From Ruminococcus sp. UBA7013 (GTDB lineage Bacteria > Bacillota > Clostridia > Oscillospirales > Ruminococcaceae), in contig DJXD01000037.1 in the NCBI GenBank assembly GCA_002449585.1, positions 1-12,361 on the forward strand: 12,361 bases of DNA. The letters run 5' to 3'. Of the stretch, positions 8,601 through 12,361 are shown one piece after another (position 1 is the stretch's first letter; each line of letters begins with the position of its first letter). Position numbers and translations under genes: made by a program. The notes below the pieces were generated by a model. It was not told the DNA's origin. It made no database searches and worked only from the letters and a program-made list of their open reading frames with translations.

Positions 8601-11342
8601 TTTGTCGGTGAGAACATTCATTTTCGCTACTGATATTTCGGCAGGGTAGGAGAATGAAATCGATGTCTCCTGACTAACATCTATCGGCATATAGTCAAAA
8701 TCAAATTCACAGATGACACACCGCTTGGATGCATCATATGAGATTGATATATGCTTTTTTGCTTCTTCAGCATCGATGTTCTCTTTTTGCAGGAAATCTA
8801 CAGCACTGAACTGAAGTGTCTCTCTTATCTTCTTATCCCAGCCGTCAGATAACTCAACATCGTGCGGAAGTTTTGAATATACAGCAAATCTGCGAACGCT
8901 GCCGTCTGAATCAGACTTTATCTTACCGCCGGCAGTTATTGTTGTAGGCAGGTATTGGTCTGATGAAGAAACCGGGGAGAAAGCTTCGCCAAAATTTGTT
9001 ATTCCCACATTTGAGCTTATCTCCGTCACTGACTGTCTCACCCAAGTGTTTGATGCAGCTGTAGCTGTCTCTGTTAATGTTAAATTGGGAGTATTCGGTT
9101 CGTAATTCTCATTATTACTACCTATAATATACTTTTCTCTTTTAAACTCATTTTGTAAGTATGTTCCTTTGTTTGTATCAACAGTATACTTATTGTCTGT
9201 CCCTGCGGTGCTTATTGTATCAATAAATACCATGTCCCTGTATGTAGGGTCAACATTATAACTTATATATACATAAGCTGTCACATCAGCACGTATTTCC
9301 AAATTTTTGACAACAAGCTGTATTTTGTCTATTCCGGAGGGAAGATAAATGTCAACATCAGTGGCAGTATTGCCATTACCAATATCTTTCCATGTATGAT
9401 ATGCATCATTATTAGGGGCTTCACTCCAACCATAAACAACGAAATCAAAACCAGTACCATCCTCTGTTAGAGTGACAGTAGAGCCTTTAATCAGCTTCCT
9501 GACTGTAATTTGTGTAAAATCATACTCTGAAGGGGTTAATGTATGTGACTGCGCCTCTGTAGTTGGCAGTTCCGGTGTAGTCAATGCAGCGATTCTTTCA
9601 AGTTCAGCTTTATCATATATATTAAAAAGAGTCGGCGCACCGTCTTCATAAATCAGGTCGTAGGGCTTTATCACTTTACCACTGTCAGTCGTTTCTGTTT
9701 CCTGTGAGGTCTTGGCTTCAAGGGAATATCTCACTGTCTTTCCGCTGAACATATTCTCATAGAGCCACTGATTAGCGGGGTTGTAATGTTTTGCATGAGA
9801 ATCATAGTTAATTCCATTATGTTCTCCACTGCGGTTGATTTCGTAATTATTGTATTTTACAATATAGTTGCCGCTGCCGCCAATAGTTTGTGTTTCATTT
9901 TTACTTACCTTATGTGCAGCAGTATCTGTAATGTCTGTTACCTCTGTTTCGTCTTGATACTGAACAAGATAGTGTGCAGTCAGCTGAACATTATATGTTT
10001 TACCATCCTGCATGGCATCATTTCTTATGCCCACCCGATAAGTCGTGCCGTAAGCTTCGCCAGCTTTGCGCTCTCCGCCTTTCTGGAAATCGTAAAAGCC
10101 ATAGCAAGTTTTTCCGTCAATGACTTCTTCAACAATCGTCACACGATTTCCCGACGAATCAAGAATCATTATATCGTTAGCTCTGTTTAAGGTATCCAAG
10201 TCACTCAGCTCAATAAACAGCTTCGTTTCACCGACACCTCTCGCATGGCGATTTGACTCCTGTGTAGCTTTGTCCTGTACGATATACATTGCAGATTCAT
10301 CATCAGCAGTGCCATCTTGGTCGTCAGTAATATCTTTATATTGCTGATTTTTTACTGCTGTTTCCTTTATGCCCTTCAATCCGACCATAGTGTAAAAGCT
10401 ATGCCAGTCAAAATCCGTATTAAGATTGTTTACATCAACTTCATCGGGATTCTGGCAGACTATGCGAACATCGTAATCATCTCTTATTGATTCATAGTGC
10501 AGATTGATGCTATTTGTGGAAATTGGTATTTCATTTGCTTTTTCATTGATACTTCCGTCTTCATTTATGGTGTCTTCATAAACAATACATCTGGTTTCAA
10601 GCTCGATATTGCTGGGATTTATTCCGGCACGTGAATCGAAATTCCACGTGAAGACGGTTTCGGAATTTGATTGAATTTCCTTCTGGTTCGTAAATGTCCA
10701 TTTATCATTTTCTGTATCGTGTTCTATCTTCCATACGCTTGTCACATCAGGGTCTTTGTCATTAAGGCTCAGTACACCACTCCTTACAAGGTCATTCAGT
10801 CCGTCTATCGTAAATGTAATATGTCCGGGCGGAATGGTCTTTGTCTGCGGGTCGATGTAAAAAACCGTACGCAGCTGAACAGGCTCATCTGCACTTTCAA
10901 TAATGCTGAGGTCGGCATTGCCGTTAGTTAGGCTGATATCTCTTAGCTTGTTATTAGTGCCATTTTCATCATATACCCCCTTATAAACAGAGCTGACATC
11001 ATTATTTGTAACCACAGTATACAAAGGTGTTGTTCCGGTGTTATTACCGCTGTAAATTAACTTTTTATTCTCATTTGTTACAACAGTATACACAACATTG
11101 CCGTTTTTGTCCTTAATGGTGGTTGTATCGCCGCTTGTAATTGATTTATAGCTTCTGTCACCAGCAAAAGTTCCGGGAACAAGTTCACGCAGATTCCAAC
11201 TGAAAGAAGCAGGATAATCTCTTGCATCAGCTACAGCACGAAAAGAAAGAAAGCTGTCCCTAAAAATGCCCATATCAATGATATTCAGGAATAGCAACAA
11301 CACAAGCAGTACCGAAAATATCCGATATTTCAAAGTTTTCAT
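1971..11342 (-). CDS. Giant secreted surface protein with Cna-B/SpaA domain array and C-terminal BspA (DUF285) module, 3123 aa
   Basis: Predicted cell-surface adhesin or stalk. Start chosen at 11342: it has AAAGGCGG 8 nt upstream and begins directly with a signal peptide (MKTLKYR, hydrophobic 9-22, probable cleavage after AVADA at residue 40). An in-frame ATG at 11408 lacks a ribosome site and would read through a palindrome and the leader. Approximate order by residue: 41-1230 large Ser/Thr/Asp/Asn-rich region of unknown fold; ~1235-2350 a series of Cna-B/SpaA-type domains; ~2350-2450 a related beta-domain (YGEPTFMFKVYE ... QYLIEEMPVSRYE); ~2480-2640 unassigned beta-like segments; ~2660-2780 a segment with GYEFKYWYLLDKDG, faintly like InlB-type repeats; ~2930-3050 BspA/DUF285 repeats. 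No LPXTG-anchor tail, no C-terminal membrane helix, no SLH or cell-wall-binding motif is visible. The 9.4-kb frame is intact and ends at a good terminator, so it looks complete and expressed. Function as adhesin is inferred from domain type. Confidence 0.92.
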   Translation of the reverse strand: MKTLKYRIFSVLLVLLLFLNIIDMGIFRDSFLSFRAVADARDYPASFSWNLRELVPGTFAGDRSYKSITSGDTTTIKDKNGNVVYTVVTNENKKLIYSGNNTGTTPLYTVVTNNDVSSVYKGVYDENGTNNKLRDISLTNGNADLSIIESADEPVQLRTVFYIDPQTKTIPPGHITFTIDGLNDLVRSGVLSLNDKDPDVTSVWKIEHDTENDKWTFTNQKEIQSNSETVFTWNFDSRAGINPSNIELETRCIVYEDTINEDGSINEKANEIPISTNSINLHYESIRDDYDVRIVCQNPDEVDVNNLNTDFDWHSFYTMVGLKGIKETAVKNQQYKDITDDQDGTADDESAMYIVQDKATQESNRHARGVGETKLFIELSDLDTLNRANDIMILDSSGNRVTIVEEVIDGKTCYGFYDFQKGGERKAGEAYGTTYRVGIRNDAMQDGKTYNVQLTAHYLVQYQDETEVTDITDTAAHKVSKNETQTIGGSGNYIVKYNNYEINRSGEHNGINYDSHAKHYNPANQWLYENMFSGKTVRYSLEAKTSQETETTDSGKVIKPYDLIYEDGAPTLFNIYDKAELERIAALTTPELPTTEAQSHTLTPSEYDFTQITVRKLIKGSTVTLTEDGTGFDFVVYGWSEAPNNDAYHTWKDIGNGNTATDVDIYLPSGIDKIQLVVKNLEIRADVTAYVYISYNVDPTYRDMVFIDTISTAGTDNKYTVDTNKGTYLQNEFKREKYIIGSNNENYEPNTPNLTLTETATAASNTWVRQSVTEISSNVGITNFGEAFSPVSSSDQYLPTTITAGGKIKSDSDGSVRRFAVYSKLPHDVELSDGWDKKIRETLQFSAVDFLQKENIDAEEAKKHISISYDASKRCVICEFDFDYMPIDVSQETSISFSYPAEISVAKMNVLTDKEFETASYVTVLDSGVRVSNPSGTALLTATDTDNPTGHTAVRASKSVTYNSSGSYKDSRLTKKVASYYNDWVYEAQTEVDGSNAHHYVNGKMTSEYSYKLDYFRTVSQQETVKNPMILDIVEGLNKSRWDGNVKSVTVPKDYPVGVTPAVYYLVENNNTSPVDSNAADPINRNYKKSNKNITAIVNTLRGYDPNNSNSSGNTNYTEDLQSYTTFVDSIKNSSGIWTKVETRKETDNAIEFILSSGGIANIYAVAILYEGQCTINNENPLELVPVINMIAPPLSNQSGSNINNNRVTYNEAYAFGASIGNTGSQDMPLCSKSDETLVILRHDIELAKVSSKNPSMRLTGAKFTVFGMEDNFENDEVNNTNIVQYYDLDSTELKRLFNQPVDSTGILKMNLAPGIYNYLETQAPRGYTRDEHVYRFRVLADKNAVYYYTIVLKTQTQKESEYMIVNEKEVESYDLFYNGQTKVDANKAFYVWNSEGNRVKKYSDSEILGTYEYSSTVSESDGKVYFNDGKLTLKYLPAGTYTINTSDIDADKDADGYEFSVADNSSITLCAYQKKLLTSNVKYKLYKGDADNMNADDEPMKLTGSNGEYTVSDNGTVTEIVPDSAGKVQINGLTGTDYYLMLEETPTGYEQKTATKLKLKANDSSDDNVILYATEQLVVTDKLVVKDDPLQTAKAEFKKIDGTTIGGTHSTNYGNLINDAIYNMYTVDDDGSLLLLYFTLKADGDGQQTYAYSGTKGKTGAVFELQTGMKVAETAADAATYKGKIFVSGLPYGTYIIKEQSAPKGYQLSSVDHYFRVSPQTIDDENRVVFGTTTTTTDEGTETTVNTTMELSDNEVLSTIVLKKKDLKNQKKYLKNAQYNLYQLVPNTNSELSDADYLAAAKEAVNKAKGDPSKFSGEDEGKYWIQFGSGRTDVTGTIRYSGLPFGTYLVYEISAPQGYTWNNDNSKWETWTTKNTVKNPGQIIIISRETVTGNSEIQKVNLTDDEGNNVRDENGELVYIDEITYYDFYVSHLDDRKLGDVQLLKTDSADKKPLTDANFSLYKVNFTENEKKVALIKFDPNKYTEDFFTNNTKTLDALIEEEEIILSKTDFLNSEHFTTNSNGDVVSVATDEVVKQNLQTNDDPSIGSTVLASGLDWGVYYFYEMKAPAGYQKYKASTDDSTEYPLLFTIDAGNVSETIQISMTNDKTYGEVWLYKQAEDKLKDTNGNNITPEAHEKLFGAKFQLYDKNDELVKSVPLLRLGGLNTTATDVNAKGRKEFPVKEIIVTDNTHINVKILDGNTEHIVTITYDVSDNDKKAKGTTLTINVDDAFNNTYGNGYKNGTDFRLANYVVKESGNDLLLYEDTGKYRTLKENEKNFYNSNSIITDEYVTVNAGGRLNVRGLDWGSYYFRETVPPSGYGLAEDVLFNVNAYNCDSQFVKCEDPPATAAIIIDKEIPDKEYFDAYGEPTFMFKVYELKEAGTGDTIAYTFKENDSANEKEYAKTGTEYTLAIHMKDIKGTAMVSVPAKQYLIEEMPVSRYECYGLEVVDTAKTDYTTESANMNSTTSKNILTQNKYETNSTTYKAFCDLSGATSPEVYVFRVKYQNRIKRYDNFSQVDFADNYIPGETYITSIKPIYTPLVPAVEANSSSKYVYTINLKTALASTNKDFVVKVTYNNGKVSEFTADDLAKMVVQNQDGGNPFESVTYNKNTGELTLTTVSDLSGQTHSVNFGYKKDGTLDTYNTEDQDMIVGVLSLTFAPPVIQTRKRVIYKNDADNRSQFGTGTGADRKTSIAVNYSLAAGETDHTKATADLDITADANKLNISEGNTGYEFKYWYLLDKDGKPVKDTNSTEGEPIKFTDETAIKAFIFNGTLPDDAGLDSSLTYFTPSEIDKLSAFTFQAEVGENSLPKAKLMTGPVVHNYMDNIANSSGNHSRIKEITISSSPPWENGHTDYVLPTQYNLGATQYMAISVTYPKAVSADGSFTEYEVYNDEYPNIIYAWCEWNNGASTYAIRWYTDDPVGIMANENSSELFREMNSLYDVDVTSIMNTSLVTDMSNMFRLNSQYTNIISLDLSNWDTSSVTTMEKMFYAQKGLKHIQWDGFNGSSLVNIDYMFNQTNIADIDFLYEADMSKVQRMEYAFGVMSNFDNATDVNGVTYSGYLKNNANLVNVVQSWSGLDSIVASNSKNSFNGAGQIQNKTFTLRNGKKYNFSNSNGITEVP
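4290..7640 (-). other. Array of Cna-B/SpaA-type isopeptide domains within the giant protein
   Basis: The recurring hallmark is a Gly-x-Tyr strand followed by an acidic residue and APxGY: YNYLETQAPRGY (~residue 1323), YYLMLEETPTGY (~1547), GTYIIKEQSAPKGY (~1703), GTYLVYEISAPQGY (~1857), GVYYFYEMKAPAGY (~2068) and GSYYFRETVPPSGY (~2317). A weaker copy is LPAGTYTIN (~1436). Each follows a GAKF/NANFSLYK/AKFQLYD-type strand, and several begin with a Lys-containing strand such as GDVQLLKTD or GEVWLYKQ. In the family, Lys, Glu and Asn of this fold form an intramolecular isopeptide bond that stiffens surface stalks. One domain ends in QISMTNDKTYG, which has an Asn where the bonding partner is expected. 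Whether each copy really forms the bond is unknown. Confidence 0.85.
11000..11095 (-). repeat. Two-copy 23-residue tandem repeat near the N-terminus of the giant protein
   Basis: VVYTVVTNENKKLIYSG is followed 23 residues later by PLYTVVTNNDVSSVYKG. At DNA level GTATACTGTTGTAACAAATG and GTATACTGTGGTTACAAATA lie 69 bp apart, differing at a few positions. It looks like a short in-frame duplication just after the signal peptide, at about residues 80-120. No third clear copy is visible. Confidence 0.7.
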
Positions 11343-11350
11343 ATATTCAA

Positions 11351-11358
11351 CCGCCTTT
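11351..11358 (-). promoter_or_regulatory. Ribosome binding site deciding the start of the giant gene
   Basis: Minus-strand AAAGGCGG lies 8 nt before the ATG at 11342 and directly precedes the signal-peptide start. The upstream in-frame ATG at 11408 has only a T-rich stretch before it, which excludes it as a credible start. Confidence 0.85.
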
Positions 11359-11384
11359 CTTAAAAAATTGTCGGAACAACCGTA

Positions 11385-11402
11385 TTTATTAAGCTTAATA
11401 AA
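11385..11402. promoter_or_regulatory. 18-bp perfect palindrome in the leader of the giant gene (possible operator)
   Basis: TTTATTAAGCTTAATAAA is perfectly self-complementary. It lies 42 bp upstream of the giant gene start, directly after the U-tract of the leader terminator. Perfect two-fold symmetry of this size suits a dimeric regulator site. As RNA it would form only a weak A/U hairpin. No convincing -35/-10 pair was found around it, so the operator role is a suggestion only. Confidence 0.5.
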
Positions 11403-11432
11403 AAGCAAAAAACGGACACACCATGCCCGTTT
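11401..11432 (-). terminator. Intrinsic terminator in the leader upstream of the giant gene
   Basis: On the minus strand AAACGGGCA (from 11432) pairs with TGTCCGTTT (to 11410), nine pairs including one G-U, around the loop TGGTG. It is followed by TTTGCTTTT. It stops transcripts entering from the phage lysis genes or from the structured leader before they reach the giant gene, 60 bp further on. It is either a plain gene-end terminator or the expression platform of an attenuator. Confidence 0.85.
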
Positions 11433-11439
11433 GAGTTTT
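11429..11439. repeat. 11-bp direct repeat GTTTGAGTTTT, left copy
   Basis: Identical to 11585-11595, 156 bp away, in the same orientation. The two copies bracket the hairpin-rich segment, and the left copy is partly inside the terminator stem. They could be duplicated target sequence around an inserted element, paired binding sites, or chance in AT-rich DNA. Confidence 0.7.
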
Positions 11440-11584
11440 CAAGATAGTCAGCCGGGCAGTCGTGACTGTCCCTTGTTGTCGAGAGGTTCAGCCCCTCCGA
11501 AAACCGCTCTCCCGAAAGAAAGCAGTCTCCGCAAAAGCCGTATTTCAGGAGCAGGAGACGGCGAACCGCCTCCGCCCTGTTTGT

Positions 11585-11595
11585 GTTTGAGTTTT
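11585..11595. repeat. 11-bp direct repeat GTTTGAGTTTT, right copy
   Basis: Second copy of the pair, located 8 nt after the stop end of the lysin gene on the plus-strand map. The bases flanking the two copies differ immediately on both sides, so the repeat is exactly 11 bp. Confidence 0.7.
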
Positions 11596-11603
11596 GAAAT
11601 TGA

Positions 11604-12176
11604 TTAGCTCCAAGAAATAGAAGTAATTTCCTGACCAGAATTTGTTACTGTACCTGTTGCACCAGTACGAGCAGAGAACGCCCAAGGATTTACAGAGTCA
11701 TTACTTTCAACACCTGTTTCATTTACAGCAACCTGAACAGAATCCAAGTATACATTGAGGTCAAAGTCAAATGCAATAAATGCTTCCTTCTTAGTATCCT
11801 TGTCAAGCTCCACGCTTTCAACAAGCTTTCTTGTTGCAATACCTCCAAAGCCGAGGTCTTGAGCAGTACAGCAAACAAGTTTACTGCTGATACGTTCACC
11901 AGCTTGATTATAACAAATGACATCAGCCGCTTTTCCGAGCGGATGCTGTCCGCCTCCGTTTCCACCAATAGAAATATCGTAAGACGAACACCTCATACCA
12001 CTTGTGATGATAATTTTGGAACAGTCCAGTTTTACATAGAGCCTTTCGAGCTTGTCTACAAGCTCCTCTGCAATCAAAATATCATGATGCTGACTGCATT
12101 TACAGCGGAACTCCTGCACATTGAAGTGCGGAGAAAGCTGTGTGGCATCGTCAAATTTATAAGTCTTCACTGCCAT
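11604..12176 (-). CDS. M15-type phage lysin N-terminal domain fused to an unrelated C-terminal tail (190 aa)
   Basis: Residues 1-114 match zinc D-Ala-D-Ala carboxypeptidase-type lysins of family M15 found in Clostridia prophages: LSPHFNVQEFRCKC, IIITSGMRC, then GGQHPLGKAADVI with two metal ligands (His78, Asp85), then QDLGFGGIA. In relatives the chain then reaches a THVDVR segment carrying the third zinc ligand. Here it switches after GGIA to TRKLVESVELDKDTKKEAF and ends ...GQEITSISWS, a 76-residue tail with no HVD and no similarity I recognise. Hydrolase activity is therefore doubtful. Start 12176 has GGAGG 9 nt upstream and gives the expected N-terminus; the in-frame ATG at 12272 would add a Lys-rich leader that is only the holin gene read out of frame. 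It overlaps the holin gene end by 20 bp, a typical holin-lysin coupling. The tail could be a recombined phage module or a replaced binding domain. Confidence 0.75.
   Translation of the reverse strand: MAVKTYKFDDATQLSPHFNVQEFRCKCSQHHDILIAEELVDKLERLYVKLDCSKIIITSGMRCSSYDISIGGNGGGQHPLGKAADVICYNQAGERISSKLVCCTAQDLGFGGIATRKLVESVELDKDTKKEAFIAFDFDLNVYLDSVQVAVNETGVESNDSVNPWAFSARTGATGTVTNSGQEITSISWS
11819..11836. repeat. Short inverted repeat at the lysin domain switch
   Basis: CAACAAG (11819-11825) and CTTGTTG (11830-11836) are perfect inverse copies around CTTT. The right arm covers codons 114-115, exactly where M15 similarity ends. This could be a recombination or recombinase core site, or coincidence. 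Confidence 0.6.
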
Positions 12177-12361
12177 TTTTGTTTTCCTCCTCTTCTTCTT
12201 TTTCTTCGATTTCTTCCAGATGTTCCTGTGCATCTTCATCGGTGCGTCCGGCTTTTTTCTGTAATACTTCAAGAGCTTTCAGCATAGCAGGCGGGTAGCT
12301 GATTCCCATCAATGATGTATTTTCTACGATTGACAGGAGTTCATTCACACAGAAGCCAATG
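12157..12361 (-). CDS. Phage holin, Phage_holin_4 / TcdE-like, C-terminal part (runs off the window)
   Basis: Holins open the membrane so that the lysin reaches the peptidoglycan. The frame is open to the window edge and reads IGFCVNELLSIVENTSLMGISYPPAMLKALEVLQKKAG. This matches the conserved end of phi29/TcdE-type holins (..NExxSIxENxxxxGxxxPxxLxxALExLxxK), which follows the last membrane helix. It continues with an acidic tail (EEIEEKEEEEENKNGSEDL) in which the lysin ribosome site is embedded. A GTG at 12348 could be called as a start, but the upstream residues fit the family, so I treat the gene as partial with its membrane helices outside the window. An acidic rather than basic C-terminus is somewhat unusual. 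Confidence 0.68.
   Translation of the reverse strand, partial: IGFCVNELLSIVENTSLMGISYPPAMLKALEVLQKKAGRTDEDAQEHLEEIEEKEEEEENKNGSEDL
12186..12190 (-). promoter_or_regulatory. Ribosome binding site of the lysin gene, inside the holin coding region
   Basis: Minus-strand GGAGG, provided by the Glu-rich codons at the holin C-terminus, lies 9 nt before the lysin ATG at 12176. It decides that start over the upstream in-frame ATG at 12272 and indicates translational coupling. Confidence 0.8.

Larger units (their letters stand above)
11401..11584 (-). ncRNA. Candidate structured RNA or attenuating leader upstream of the giant gene
   Basis: This GC-richer non-coding stretch contains, in minus-strand order: hairpin A, 8 bp closed by a UUCG tetraloop (11573-11554); hairpin B, CUGCUUUC/GAGAGCGG with a 6-nt loop (11525-11504); hairpin C, GAGGGG/CCUCUC (11497-11481); hairpin D, GGG-A-CAGU/ACUG-CCC with loop CACG (11472-11454); then the intrinsic terminator. 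The GUCUCC arm of A can instead pair with GGAGAC at 11533-11528, giving a mutually exclusive fold as in regulatory leaders. It matches no riboswitch I know: the conserved cores of TPP, SAM-I, cobalamin, FMN, T-box, glycine and cyclic-di-GMP-I elements are absent. It could be a cis-acting leader, a free small RNA with its own terminator, or a short GC-rich repeat element. Promoter not identified. Confidence 0.55.

Noticed and set aside
9530..9580. LPTTE in the giant protein as a sortase signal
   Set aside because: It is internal (about residue 595), with no hydrophobic segment or basic tail after it. The same applies to LPTTI elsewhere in the protein.
11343..11408. Longer start for the giant protein at the ATG of 11408
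   Set aside because: No ribosome site before it; it would read through the palindrome and the terminator tail and put 22 non-signal residues ahead of a proper signal peptide that has its own AAAGGCGG site.
11429..11595. CRISPR or tracrRNA-like element suggested by the GTTTGAGTTTT repeats
   Set aside because: Only two copies, 11 bp long and 156 bp apart, with no regular spacers and no cas genes in the window.
11401..11600. tRNA or known riboswitch in the hairpin-rich leader
   Set aside because: No cloverleaf with a CCA-end stem or T-loop consensus, and none of the conserved riboswitch cores I can recognise.
11266..11607. Plus-strand open frame across the leader region (113 codons)
   Set aside because: It crosses the signal-peptide coding region, the palindrome, the terminator and all hairpins, has no ribosome site and no protein-like composition.
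12177..12272. Longer start for the lysin with a Lys-rich N-terminal extension
   Set aside because: The extension is the holin acidic tail read in another frame, and the ATG at 12176 has a strong ribosome site and gives the family-typical N-terminus.

Overview
The window reads as DNA from a low-to-moderate-GC Gram-positive anaerobe, most likely a gut Clostridia of the Ruminococcus/Oscillospiraceae type. That is inferred from the gene families (a SipW-type signal peptidase with SipW-dependent secreted proteins, a giant Cna-B/BspA surface protein, a Clostridia-style holin plus M15 lysin) and from strong Shine-Dalgarno sequences. No marker gene fixes the species.

Left part (1-1913, + strand): the 3' portion of a SipW-like (ER-type) signal peptidase, then two SipW-dependent, TasA/camelysin-like secreted proteins in a tight operon. 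The peptidase is cut off inside its catalytic Ser motif by a perfect 48-bp inverted repeat that reaches base 1. This looks like an assembly or library fold-back, although a real cruciform cannot be excluded. A strong bidirectional hairpin terminator (1935-1972) separates this operon from the convergent giant gene.

Middle (1971-11342, - strand): one uninterrupted gene for a 3123-residue secreted surface protein covers about three quarters of the window. It has an N-terminal signal peptide, a ~1200-residue N-terminal region I do not recognise, a long run of Cna-B/SpaA-type (isopeptide-type) beta-domains, and a C-terminal BspA-type (DUF285) repeat module. It has no LPXTG motif and no C-terminal membrane anchor.

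Right part (11343-12361, - strand): a ~190-bp GC-richer leader upstream of the giant gene carries four compact hairpins plus a canonical intrinsic terminator, is bounded by an 11-bp direct repeat, and is followed by an 18-bp perfect palindrome. It is a good candidate for an unrecognised structured RNA or attenuator. Further right are the end of a phage holin (Phage_holin_4 / TcdE type) and an overlapping M15-type lysin, i.e. a phage lysis cassette. The lysin is odd: its M15 sequence stops at residue ~114, before the usual HVDVR zinc-ligand segment, and continues into an unrelated 76-residue tail, with a small inverted repeat exactly at the switch point.

Taken together, a SipW-dependent matrix/fibre operon and a giant adhesin lie against the lysis end of a prophage or prophage remnant. 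The adhesin may be prophage cargo (lysogenic conversion) or a chromosomal gene flanking an integration; this window cannot decide.
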